This document shows positions 33,556-42,254 of a stretch of 64,000 nucleotides of DNA, piece by piece. Within the stretch, counting starts at the first letter, position 1. Every line of letters starts with the position of its first letter. Both the position numbers and the translations under genes were made by a program. Below the pieces are notes generated by a model. It saw only the letters and a program-made list of their open reading frames with translations. It was not told where the DNA came from and did not search any database. This DNA comes from Gemmataceae bacterium (GTDB taxonomy: Bacteria > Planctomycetota > Planctomycetia > Gemmatales > Gemmataceae): positions 292,702-356,701 of the forward strand of contig JALHPZ010000001.1 in NCBI GenBank assembly GCA_022842245.1, in the 5' to 3' direction.

Positions 33556-34617
33556 ATGCACCCGTCCCGCCGTGAGAGTCTGGCTTTGTTTGGCGGCGCG
33601 TTTGCAGCCGGGTCCGCACTCGGTCGTCCGGTCAAAGAACGGATCAAGGTCGGGCAGATCGGCGTCGGCCACGCCCACGCGACGAAGCTCGGCGTTTACC
33701 GGACATCGCCGGACTATGAGGTCGTCGGCGTCGTCGAGCCGGACGACGGACTGTGGACGGCGGCGGCGAACCTGCCGGCGTACAAGGGGCTGAACAGGCT
33801 GACGCGCGAGGCGTTGCTCAAGACGCCGGGCCTGCAGGCCGTGCTTGTCGAGACACGGGTGCGCGATCTGCTCGACAATGCCGAGGCGTGCGTGGACGCC
33901 GGGCTGCACGTCCATATCGACAAGCCCGCCGGCGAATCGCTGCCGCAGTTCCGCCGCATCTTGAAGACGGCCGAGGCGAAAAAGCTCGTCGTGCAGATGG
34001 GCTACATGTATCGCTACAACCCGGCCGTCGTGCTGCTCCGCGAGTTCCTCAAGAACGGCTGGCTCGGCGAGGTGTTCGAGGTCCACGCCGTCATGAGCAA
34101 GACGATCGGTGCGGCCGAGCGGAAGAAACTGGCCGAATACCGCGGCGGGCTGATGTTCGAGTTGGGCTGCCACGTGCTGGATCTCGTCGTCGGCGTGTTG
34201 GGAACGCCGAAGGAAGTCGCGTCCTTCAACCGGCATTCCTCCCCGCTCGACGACGGCCTGCCCGACAACATGCTCGCGGTCCTGAGCTATCCGAAGGCGA
34301 CCGCGACGGTGAAATCGACGGCGCTCGAGGTCGACGGCGGGGATCGCCGGCACCTGGTCGTCTGCGGCACCGAGGGCACCTTCCAGATCCAGCCGTTGGA
34401 CAACCCGAGTGCGAAGATCACGCTGGCGAAGCCGCGCGGCGATTATCGAAAGGGGACGCAGGAAGTGAAGTTTCCGAAGTACGTCCGCTATATGGACGAC
34501 GCGGCCGACATGGCGAAAGTCATCCGTGGGGAGGCGGCGTTCGGCTTCCCGCCCCGCCACGACCTCGCCGTGCAGGAGACGCTGCTGCGCGCGTGCGGGC
34601 TGCCGCTGGAACGGTGA
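33556..34617 (+). CDS. Tat-exported Gfo/Idh/MocA oxidoreductase
   Basis: A 353-residue NAD(P)-dependent sugar oxidoreductase. The N terminus MHPSRRESLALFGGAFAAG carries a twin-arginine signal, so the enzyme is probably exported folded with its cofactor. The Rossmann fold follows (KVGQIGVGHAHATKL, then VVGVVEPDDG). The family sugar-site motif is DKPAGES near 118-124, and the C-terminal domain contains GGLMFELGCHVLDLVVG near 196-212. Planctomycetes carry many such secreted relatives. Last gene of the three-gene operon, converging on the CoaB-like gene with one base between stops. Confidence 0.87.
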   Translation: MHPSRRESLALFGGAFAAGSALGRPVKERIKVGQIGVGHAHATKLGVYRTSPDYEVVGVVEPDDGLWTAAANLPAYKGLNRLTREALLKTPGLQAVLVETRVRDLLDNAEACVDAGLHVHIDKPAGESLPQFRRILKTAEAKKLVVQMGYMYRYNPAVVLLREFLKNGWLGEVFEVHAVMSKTIGAAERKKLAEYRGGLMFELGCHVLDLVVGVLGTPKEVASFNRHSSPLDDGLPDNMLAVLSYPKATATVKSTALEVDGGDRRHLVVCGTEGTFQIQPLDNPSAKITLAKPRGDYRKGTQEVKFPKYVRYMDDAADMAKVIRGEAAFGFPPRHDLAVQETLLRACGLPLER

Positions 34618-34618
34618 A

Positions 34619-35269
34619 TCAGCGAGCTTCGATCGCGTCGAGGATTCGAGTAGCCAGTTCGGCGCGTGGAACTTTCCCATAGCTCGCGCCGGTACCGACG
34701 TAGGCCCAATCGCGCATCCCCTCCAGAGTGTTCGCCACCATCAGGTCGGCGCCGGAGTGCACGCGCGACGCCTCCGCGGTGCGCAGCAGATCCGCGTCCG
34801 TCGCGCCGACCTCCAGCTTGAACTTCACGAGAGTGCCTTGGAATCCCCAGGCGGATCGGAACCGGTCGACGAGTTTCGGTGCCGGTATCAGCTTCATCCA
34901 AAGCTCGGCGTGGTTTCCTTTCACCTTGCCCGCCGAAACGTCGACGAGTTCGCCGTCGACCTTCGCGAATGTCCCGGCGACGTGATAGTCGTTGATCGCG
35001 GCGGCGTGGACGACCGCGTCGAAACCGCCGTTCGGAACGGTCGACGCAAGCAGCGATTCGAGATCCTCGAAGGTGCGGTACGCCTCGACGCGCATTGACG
35101 CGCCCGGCGGCGCGGTGTCGGGGTGGGACGTGAACAGCGTGACGGCGTGGCCGCGAGCGGCCGCTTCGGCGGCAATGGTCGCACCGGTGCGCCCGGTGAA
35201 GATGTTCGTGATGCAGCGCACCCGGTCGATCGGGGTCTGCGTGTTGCCGGCCGTCACGAGAATGCGCAT
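34619..35269 (-). CDS. stand-alone CoaB-like phosphopantothenoylcysteine synthetase
   Basis: A 216-residue protein matching only the CoaB (DFP) domain of the bifunctional coenzyme A enzyme CoaBC. N terminus ILVTAGNTQTPIDRVRCITN, then TGRTGATIAAEAAARGHAV, corresponds to the CTP/phosphopantothenate-binding start, and AAINDYHV near 91-98 and KVKGNHAELWMKLIPAPKLVD near 114-134 follow the family pattern. CoaB joins cysteine to 4'-phosphopantothenate. There is no CoaC flavoprotein domain. It could be the cell's CoaB with CoaC elsewhere, or a paralog. Confidence 0.78.
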   Translation of the reverse strand: MRILVTAGNTQTPIDRVRCITNIFTGRTGATIAAEAAARGHAVTLFTSHPDTAPPGASMRVEAYRTFEDLESLLASTVPNGGFDAVVHAAAINDYHVAGTFAKVDGELVDVSAGKVKGNHAELWMKLIPAPKLVDRFRSAWGFQGTLVKFKLEVGATDADLLRTAEASRVHSGADLMVANTLEGMRDWAYVGTGASYGKVPRAELATRILDAIEAR

Positions 35270-35355
35270 GGTCCACCCGATCGGTTCGATGCTGTCACAT
35301 TATTCGATGCGCCGGCCCCGGAGCGGTTACAATCGGAATGTCGACGGAGACCGCC

Positions 35356-36594
35356 ATGCCGATGACCATCCATTGCCGTTGCGGCCGGGAACTGGCGATC
35401 GCGCGCGGGCGGATCGATTGTCCGTCCTGCGGCCGGTGCCACGTCGTGCTGGGCGAGGGCCGGGCGCTGCCGCTGGCGCTCGCCGCCGCGGCGGCGTTTG
35501 CGGTGGTCGCGGTCGGGTTGCTCGGCGCGCTGATCGGTTCGACACGTCCGGCCCCGGTCGCGCAGGCCGTGGCACCGGAGGTGCCGCCCCCGCCCGCGCC
35601 GACGATCGTGCCGGAACTCGCGCCGCCAGCCCCACCCATGTTGGTTCCGGCACCGGAGCCGATGCCGGTTCCCTTGCCACCCCCGCCCTCGCCGATGCCC
35701 CGCGCCGGCGCGCTGGAGGCGTCCGTCGAGCCGCCGGGCCGGTACAAGGTCGGCGATGTCGTCCGGCAGGCGGTCCTCGTGTCGCGGCGATCGAAGTATA
35801 CCGTCGCGGGCGTCGATCTCGCGTCCTCGAGCGATTACCGGTTGGATTCGTCGATCGTGATCGCGAAGGTGAATGCCGACGGCTCGCTCGCCGCGATGCA
35901 GACGATCGCGACCGCGAAACTGCTGGACGCGGACCGGGACTCCAAGGCCGGACTGGCCGCGGCGCTCGAGAAGGCGCAGGGGAGGAAATTCGGGATCGCG
36001 ATCGCCGCCGACGGGAGCGCGACGGCGATCGAGGGATTGGACGATCCAATTCGAGTCGAACGCAAGGACGACGATCCGACGCGGTCTTTCCGGCTCTCGG
36101 CGCTGGTCGACGCCGACGGTTGGAAGGAACTCGCGGGGTTGACATTCTTCCAGCCCGGCGCTCAGTTGAAGCCGAAGTCGACCTGGGCCAAGCCGGCCGC
36201 TCACGAGTGGGGTCTGCTCGGCCGCTGGAGCGGACGTACCCTCTTCGCGTCGATGGGGCGTTCGGCGGGCCGGGGCGCGCTCGAACGGATCGACTTCCGG
36301 CACGACCTGTCGCACGCTCCGCCCGCGGCCGGGGCGGACGGTGCCCTGCCGATCCGGATCGCGAAGGCCGACTTCCGCACGGTCGCGGCCGGCGGTGCGA
36401 TCCTCTACGACCCCGCGACGGCGCGAACGGCGTCGGCGGACGAATTGTTCCACGTGCGCGGCTCGCTGGCGGTCGCCCTCGACGGCCTGATCGCGCCCGT
36501 CACGGTCGAAGAACGACAATCGTTCCAGCTGGTGATCGGCGAAGGCCGGGAACAGGAATTGCTCGGCCGTCCGCCGGCGCCCCGGAACGAATGA
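35356..36594 (+). CDS. zinc-ribbon membrane protein of unknown function
   Basis: A 412-residue protein. The start MPMTIHCRCGRELAIARG leads into a small zinc ribbon with CxC and CPSCGRC (about 7-28), followed by one membrane helix (about 38-62, ALAAAAAFAVVAVGLLGALI), a long Pro/Ala/Val-rich linker (to about 120) and an extracytoplasmic domain of about 290 residues of mixed alpha/beta composition (for example 'TVAGVDLASSSDYRLDSS'). ATG 35356 is preferred because GGAG precedes it; 35338 and 35362 are alternatives. No family recognised. Divergent from the CoaB-like gene. Confidence 0.72.
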   Translation: MPMTIHCRCGRELAIARGRIDCPSCGRCHVVLGEGRALPLALAAAAAFAVVAVGLLGALIGSTRPAPVAQAVAPEVPPPPAPTIVPELAPPAPPMLVPAPEPMPVPLPPPPSPMPRAGALEASVEPPGRYKVGDVVRQAVLVSRRSKYTVAGVDLASSSDYRLDSSIVIAKVNADGSLAAMQTIATAKLLDADRDSKAGLAAALEKAQGRKFGIAIAADGSATAIEGLDDPIRVERKDDDPTRSFRLSALVDADGWKELAGLTFFQPGAQLKPKSTWAKPAAHEWGLLGRWSGRTLFASMGRSAGRGALERIDFRHDLSHAPPAAGADGALPIRIAKADFRTVAAGGAILYDPATARTASADELFHVRGSLAVALDGLIAPVTVEERQSFQLVIGEGREQELLGRPPAPRNE

Positions 36595-36691
36595 GATCGA
36601 ATCCCGATCCGGTCGCCGGCACGGCGTCCACGCGTTCGCCCGCGCCATAGAATGTCCGCTTGCCGACAGCCCGATCCTCCGCGCGGTTTCC

Positions 36692-39169
36692 ATGAAAGAT
36701 AACAGTTTGTCGAACGTCGTTCGCCTCGTCGTCGCGATGGCCGTGGCCTATGTCGCCTGGTTGTATCTGTTCCCGGCGAAACCCGCGCCCGACGAACCGG
36801 AACCGCCGGCGAAGATGCCGAACGTGACGCGGGAACAGGCGGCGGCGGTGGGAAGTCCGGCGATCCTGGCCGGTGAACCGTTCGCGAAGCTCGCGCCGGG
36901 GCGGCCGCCCAAGCCGGTCGTCGCGCCGAAACCCGCCGCACCGACCGAACCGCCCACGCTCATCGCGCTCGGCGACGATTCCTTCGCGATCAAAGCGCTG
37001 CTCACGACACGCGGGGCCGGCGTGCAGCAGTTGATCCTGACGCAATTCAACGAGGCCGACCGCGTCGGGCGGCCCGTCATCGATCCCGAAACGAAGAAGA
37101 AGCGCAAGCTGCACCTCATCCCGGGCTTCACGCGCGTGCCGTACGTCTTCCTGAAGGACGAAAACGACTATCCGGACCTGGCGGCGAATCTGACGGCGGC
37201 GGGTTACGCGGCCGGTGCGAAGCCGGGCAAGCTCGCGCACGCCGACCGCCTCGCCGCGCCGTCCTACGTGATGCTGCACTACCCTGCCAAGGACGACCCG
37301 ATCCGCACGCTCGACAAGGAGGGCAAACCCCTTCCAGAGGACGATAAGTATCCGTTGGCGACGCTGGCGGAACTGGACTGGAAAATCGTCGCCCTGAAGC
37401 AACCGGTGGAAGGAGCCTGGGAAGTCGCCTTCGAAACCGAACTCGCCGCCCCCTACCACCTGCGGCTGCGCAAGACGTACCGCTTGGATCACGCCGATTA
37501 CGATTTCCAGCTGAAGGTCGAGATCGAACCGCTGCCGGGGCGCATCAAGGGCGCGGGCAGGTTCCGCTATCAGATCGCTGGACCGGTCGGGATGCCGATC
37601 GAAGGCGAATGGTACACGACCTCGTTCCGCACGGCGTACTTCGGCTGGCTGGACGGCACCGGCACGCCGCGGCGCGAGATCGACGACGCCGGCAACATCC
37701 ATTACCGACATGGCGGCGACGGCGTGGTGAAACCCGGCCGCTTCTCCTATGCCGCCCTCGGTACGCAGTATTTCGCGTCCGCGCTCGCCGTGGATGACGC
37801 GACCACCGACTCCGACCAGCCGTGGGAATACATCCGCCCGACGCGCGTGGTCCCGCCGGTGGACGCCGTTGCGGAAACCGGCCGCCCTACTCAGCCCTAC
37901 GAACAGGAACGCTACTTTCTCTTCGACATCAACTACCGTGCCGTATCGCGCCTATTCGACCCGGGTGTCGGTGAAACGCTCTCGCACAACTACGCCGTCT
38001 ACAACGGACCCATGAAGGTCCGGCTTCTGCGCGAGCTGACCGGGGAGAAAGCCGTGTCGCCGGAGACGGTCGACCGCTATCTGACGAAGTACCACCTCGA
38101 TACGCTGACCGACTACCACTCGCCGACCTGGTTCGGCCGACGGCTCGACGGGCTGGGATGGTCCGGCCTCGTCATCTGGACAACCAACCTCATGCACTGG
38201 CTGCTCGCCGCCCTGCACGGGTTGCTCGGCAGTTGGGGTGCCGCCATCATCGGCGTCACGGTCTGCGTGCGGCTCTGCCTCTTCTTCCCCAGCCGCCGCC
38301 AGCAGACGATCAACGCGCACATGTCCGCCAAGATCGCCGCCCTCAAGCCGCAGATCGACAAGATCAACGAGAAGTACAAGGACGACTTCCTGGCGCAGAC
38401 CAAGGCGCGCAGCGAACTGTTCAAGCAGGCCGGCATCCGCCAGTCGGCGCAGCTCGGCGGCTGCTTCCTGCTGCTGCTGCAGATGCCGTTCCTGATGGGC
38501 CTCTACTTCTGCCTTCAGGAGAGTATCTTCTTTCGTTTGGAGCCGTTTCTGTGGTTCCCGAGTCTGGCCGCGCCGGACATGCTTCAATGGTGGTCGGAAA
38601 TGGTGCCGGTCATCAGTTCGCCGTCGTCGCGGTTCGGCGTGTTGAGCTTTCTGTATCTCGGCCCGTATTTCAACATCATGCCGCTGGCGGCGGTGATCCT
38701 GATGTACATCACGCAGAAGATGGTGATGCCGCCGCCGACGGACGAGATTCAGGCGCAGCAGCAAGCGATCATGAAGTACATGTTCGTCTTCACCGCGCTC
38801 TTCTTCTACAAGGTGGCTGCGGGTCTGTGCCTGTACTTCATCGTCGGCAGCATCTGGGCGCTGCTGGAGCGGCGGCTGGTGCCGAAGCCGGACTTGACGA
38901 AGGCCCAGGCGGCCGCCAGCGCCGCGCAGAATTCGGGCGACACGATCGCCAACGCGAAGCCCGGCGCGCCGCCCGCACCGCCGGTCGACCCCGATAAGCC
39001 CCAAGGCTTCTGGGGCCGCATGAAGACGGCACTGGAGGAAGCCCAGCGCAAAGCCGAAGCCGACCGGCAGATCCGCAACGACCGACCCAACGGCGCGCCG
39101 CCCGCGCCGCCGCGACCCAGCGCCGCCGACCGCGCCCAGGACCGGAAGAACAAAAAGAAACGCAAGTGA
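36692..39169 (+). CDS. yidC: membrane protein insertase YidC
   Basis: An 825-residue insertase that folds proteins into the inner membrane alone or with SecYEG. N-terminal helix at about 8-27; a very large periplasmic beta-sandwich domain (about 85-480); then the conserved five-helix core with the key groove arginine R527 in [13 protein letters not shown], the cytosolic hairpin ([18 protein letters not shown]), and '[33 protein letters not shown]' region ending near 730. The C-terminal tail (730-825) is basic and Pro/Ala-rich and may contact ribosomes. Longer than the usual ~550. The common neighbours rnpA and rpmH are absent. Confidence 0.94.
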   Translation: MKDNSLSNVVRLVVAMAVAYVAWLYLFPAKPAPDEPEPPAKMPNVTREQAAAVGSPAILAGEPFAKLAPGRPPKPVVAPKPAAPTEPPTLIALGDDSFAIKALLTTRGAGVQQLILTQFNEADRVGRPVIDPETKKKRKLHLIPGFTRVPYVFLKDENDYPDLAANLTAAGYAAGAKPGKLAHADRLAAPSYVMLHYPAKDDPIRTLDKEGKPLPEDDKYPLATLAELDWKIVALKQPVEGAWEVAFETELAAPYHLRLRKTYRLDHADYDFQLKVEIEPLPGRIKGAGRFRYQIAGPVGMPIEGEWYTTSFRTAYFGWLDGTGTPRREIDDAGNIHYRHGGDGVVKPGRFSYAALGTQYFASALAVDDATTDSDQPWEYIRPTRVVPPVDAVAETGRPTQPYEQERYFLFDINYRAVSRLFDPGVGETLSHNYAVYNGPMKVRLLRELTGEKAVSPETVDRYLTKYHLDTLTDYHSPTWFGRRLDGLGWSGLVIWTTNLMHWLLAALHGLLGSWGAAIIGVTVCVRLCLFFPSRRQQTINAHMSAKIAALKPQIDKINEKYKDDFLAQTKARSELFKQAGIRQSAQLGGCFLLLLQMPFLMGLYFCLQESIFFRLEPFLWFPSLAAPDMLQWWSEMVPVISSPSSRFGVLSFLYLGPYFNIMPLAAVILMYITQKMVMPPPTDEIQAQQQAIMKYMFVFTALFFYKVAAGLCLYFIVGSIWALLERRLVPKPDLTKAQAAASAAQNSGDTIANAKPGAPPAPPVDPDKPQGFWGRMKTALEEAQRKAEADRQIRNDRPNGAPPAPPRPSAADRAQDRKNKKKRK

Positions 39170-39182
39170 CCGGAGGACGGCG

Positions 39183-39764
39183 ATGGCCGCGAAGACGATC
39201 CTGATGCTCGTCGGCGATTTCGTCGAGGACTACGAGGCGATGGTGCCGTTCCAGGCGCTGACCATGGTAGGGCATACCGTGCACGCGGTCTGCCCCGGCA
39301 AGATCGCGGGGGAACGGATCCGCACGGCGATCCACGATTTTGAAGGCGAACAGACCTACAGCGAGAAGCCGGGGCACCTGTTCGCGCTGAACGTGACGTT
39401 CGCGGAGATCGACCCGGCGGCGTACGACGCGCTCGTGGTGCCGGGCGGCCGTGCGCCGGAATACCTGCGGCTGAATCCGAAGGTTCTGGACGTGGTGATT
39501 CACTTCTTCCACGAGAACAAGCCGGTCGCCGCGATCTGCCACGGCCCGCAGTTGCTGGCCGCCGCCGGCGTACTCAAAGGGCGGACCTGCAATGCCTACC
39601 CGGCCGTCGCCCCGGAGGTGATCGCCTGCGGGGGGACCTACCGCGACGTGCCCGTCGATGGCGTCCACGTCGATGGCAATCTCGTCACCGCGCCCGCCTG
39701 GCCGGCCCACCCCGCCTGGCTCGCGGCGTTCCTGACCCTGCTCGGGACGACGATCAATCCCTGA
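39183..39764 (+). CDS. DJ-1/PfpI-family protein
   Basis: A 193-residue protein of the DJ-1/PfpI superfamily. The nucleophile elbow has Cys119-His120 in [14 protein letters not shown], and the partner acidic residue is probably Glu15 in GDFVEDYE. The family includes proteases, deglycases and chaperones; the C-H pair and the [14 protein letters not shown] segment (about 84-97) fit the PfpI/YhbO group. It follows yidC by 13 bases in the same direction and is preceded by GGAGG, so it is probably translated from the same mRNA. Convergent with the kinase fusion gene, three bases apart. Confidence 0.9.
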   Translation: MAAKTILMLVGDFVEDYEAMVPFQALTMVGHTVHAVCPGKIAGERIRTAIHDFEGEQTYSEKPGHLFALNVTFAEIDPAAYDALVVPGGRAPEYLRLNPKVLDVVIHFFHENKPVAAICHGPQLLAAAGVLKGRTCNAYPAVAPEVIACGGTYRDVPVDGVHVDGNLVTAPAWPAHPAWLAAFLTLLGTTINP

Positions 39765-39767
39765 CCG

Positions 39768-42041
39768 TCAATTCCGCGACGAATCCTGGAAAATGCTTTC
39801 GAAGACCGGTGCGGCGACCTTGAAGGCAGCCAACAACGTTGGATCGAACTGGCCTTCACTTTCCGCCGTAATGAGCTTCACCGCACGGGCATGCCCGAAG
39901 GCGGGTCGATATGGCTTGCGCGTGCGTAGGGCTTCGTAAACCGAAACGATCGCGAGGACCCGCGCGGCGAGCGGGATTGCCGCCCCCGCCAGCCCGTCCG
40001 GATAGCCGGCACCGTCCCAACGCTCGTGGTGGTGCCGTACGATCTCGGCGGCCAGTACGATATCGGCCACGCGGTCCGGCATGGTCCGCGCCAGATCCGC
40101 CAACACTTCGGATCCGGAGAGCGTGTGCGTTTGCACGAACGAATACTCTTCGGCGTTCAGTTTGGTCGGTTTCTTGAGAAGGTCGGTCGGCAGGAGGAGC
40201 AGGCCGATATCGTGCGCTGCGCCGGTCGAAGCCAACAATTCCTGATAGGCGGGATCTTTCAATCGGGCATATTCCCCCGAGTCTTCGGCCGCGAAGGCGA
40301 GGGCCCGAACATACCGTCCCACGCGTTCGTGGTAGCCGTGCGGGAGATGGCCATGCTCTTCGAGCAGCCGGCCGATGCCGTAGGACAGCGGAGTGAGCGC
40401 GCCGACCTTGGTGCCGTGCGTGGTCGGCGCGGCCGGGGGCGGCGGCGCGGGCGTCCGCGTCATCGCACCCATCGTGATGCGGACCGTCTCCTTGACCGGC
40501 GGGGTTTGGACGCCGGCCCCCGCGCTTTCAATCAGCGAAAGATAGGACCGGTTCAACATCCCCTTCAATCGGGATCGCAATGCCGCCATCGTGAAGGGCT
40601 TTTCCAGATAGTCGTCCGCCCCGGCGACCAGCCCGCTCAGGGCCTCCACGGGAATGTCCGCCGACATCAGGAGTACTCGCGGAACCGGGCGCGAATCCGA
40701 CAACTTCCGGATTCGGTCGAGAATTTCCGAACCGCTGATACCCGGCAGATTCACGTCCAGCGTGGCGATGTCGAACGTCTGACGTTCGAGCAGGTCCCAA
40801 GCGGCGAGGCCGTCCGCGGCTTCCGAGATTTCGCAGCCGGGAAGCGATGAGCGAATCAACTCCCGGATGTACGGTTCGTCGTCCACGATCAGCGCCCGGA
40901 TTGGCCGATCGCCCTCGGCCGCGTCGCAATTCGTCTCGTGTGATCCGAGCCAGTTCGCCAGACCCGTCAGCGTGCTCGCCAGGATGCGGGCGGAGGCGAA
41001 TCGCTTTTCCGGGTCCGGGTTCGTCAGCTTCGCGATCAACTCCGCGAGTTCCACCGGCACCTCCGGACGCACGCGCCGGACGTCGGCTGGCGGCGCTTTC
41101 ATCCGCTGCGACAGATCCGTCAGCATGTTCCCGGTTTCCGGGTACGGATCCTGCCCGGTGAGCGCCCAAAACATCGTTGCGCCAAGGCCGAACAGATCCG
41201 CGCGGGCGTCCACGAGGTGGGCGTGCTGGATCTGTTCCGGAGCCATGTAGCCGACCGTGCCAAGGACGGTGCCCGGTTCGGTCATGCGATGGTGCGGCTG
41301 CAGGGCGAGGCCGAAATCCAGCACCTTCGCCTGCATGTCCGGCGTGATGAGGATGTTCGACGGCTTGATATCCCGGTGGACCAGGCCGAGCCGGTGAGCC
41401 TCCGCGAGGGCCTCGGCCACCTGCCGGAACAGTTGACAGACCTGCTTGGGGGTAAAGGGGCCGCGCAGGCGGATCGCTTCCTTCAGGTCGTCCCCGCGAA
41501 TCAACTCCATCGCGTAATAGTCGCGAACCGGTTGTCCCGGCCGGTTGTGCAGGCCGGCATCCAGGCTCGAAACGATATTGGGGTGCTGCATCCGCGCCAC
41601 GGCGCGAGCTTCGGCGTAGAAGCGGTGTACCAGTCGCACGTTCGTGTCGACCGTCCGGCTCATGACCTTGATCGCCACCTGCCGGCGCAGATACAGGTGC
41701 TCCGCCTTGTAGACGGTCCCCATGCCGCCGCGCCCGATCACATCCAGCAACCGGTAATGACCGATGATCAAATCCGCTTCGGTGCCGCGTCGGATCGCGT
41801 CGACTTGAAATGGCGTCAGGAGTCGTTGATCGGCCAGGCGCGCCAGCAAATCGTCGGAATCGGCGATCAGTGAAAGCTCCATTCGCGTATTCGCGGGAAC
41901 TTCCTCCCACTCTTCCGGAAGCAGGATCAATTGATCCATCAACCGACCGAGCAGCTTATCGGCTCCTCCGACCCCCACATCCAGCAAGGAGGTGGGGCAA
42001 TCGGACTCCAGTTCGGGAATGTATTGGATTGGCGAGGGCAT
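39768..42041 (-). CDS. Ser/Thr kinase - response regulator - HD-GYP fusion protein
   Basis: A 757-residue soluble signalling protein joining three domains. N-terminal helical region typical of planctomycete kinases (1-95). Ser/Thr kinase at 96-355 with GRGGMGTV (103-110), Lys125, HRDIKPSN (222-229) and DFG (242-244). Receiver domain at 381-495 with acidic pair D387/D388, phospho-acceptor D429 and Lys481. Pro-rich linker, then HD-GYP at about 555-745 with H571, H610/D611, H639, H670/H671 and WDGAGYPDG (GYP 679-681). All core catalytic or metal residues are present; HDIG-K is HDIGL. HD-GYP domains usually degrade cyclic-di-GMP. No membrane helix. Regulated probably by phosphorylation of D429 and by the kinase itself. 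Confidence 0.92.
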   Translation of the reverse strand: MPSPIQYIPELESDCPTSLLDVGVGGADKLLGRLMDQLILLPEEWEEVPANTRMELSLIADSDDLLARLADQRLLTPFQVDAIRRGTEADLIIGHYRLLDVIGRGGMGTVYKAEHLYLRRQVAIKVMSRTVDTNVRLVHRFYAEARAVARMQHPNIVSSLDAGLHNRPGQPVRDYYAMELIRGDDLKEAIRLRGPFTPKQVCQLFRQVAEALAEAHRLGLVHRDIKPSNILITPDMQAKVLDFGLALQPHHRMTEPGTVLGTVGYMAPEQIQHAHLVDARADLFGLGATMFWALTGQDPYPETGNMLTDLSQRMKAPPADVRRVRPEVPVELAELIAKLTNPDPEKRFASARILASTLTGLANWLGSHETNCDAAEGDRPIRALIVDDEPYIRELIRSSLPGCEISEAADGLAAWDLLERQTFDIATLDVNLPGISGSEILDRIRKLSDSRPVPRVLLMSADIPVEALSGLVAGADDYLEKPFTMAALRSRLKGMLNRSYLSLIESAGAGVQTPPVKETVRITMGAMTRTPAPPPPAAPTTHGTKVGALTPLSYGIGRLLEEHGHLPHGYHERVGRYVRALAFAAEDSGEYARLKDPAYQELLASTGAAHDIGLLLLPTDLLKKPTKLNAEEYSFVQTHTLSGSEVLADLARTMPDRVADIVLAAEIVRHHHERWDGAGYPDGLAGAAIPLAARVLAIVSVYEALRTRKPYRPAFGHARAVKLITAESEGQFDPTLLAAFKVAAPVFESIFQDSSRN

Positions 42042-42254
42042 GCGGGCTACCTGATCGTCCCCGCATCTCCGCGCGGCGGGAACGTGAACAAGTCCGAGGC
42101 TGGGTTCTGAGGCACCGAACTATAGAAGACATCCGACTCAAGATGTGAGTGTTGAGCGTGAGATCGGGAAGTTTATTCGCGTAAGAGGTGAAAACTTGCA
42201 ATAAAGTTCGTTCGCCGAGTAAAAAAAATCGCGCTCACGAAAAACTTGGGTCGT
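42042..42254. other. AT-rich upstream region of the kinase fusion gene
   Basis: This 213-base stretch between the RND pump stop and the kinase-fusion start holds no gene. It is clearly AT-richer than its surroundings, with A8 at 42222-42229 and TTTATTCGCG-type sequence. On the minus strand the A8 becomes a T8 run about 25 bases after the RND stop, which may help terminate that operon; the rest probably carries the fusion gene's promoter. Confidence 0.4.
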
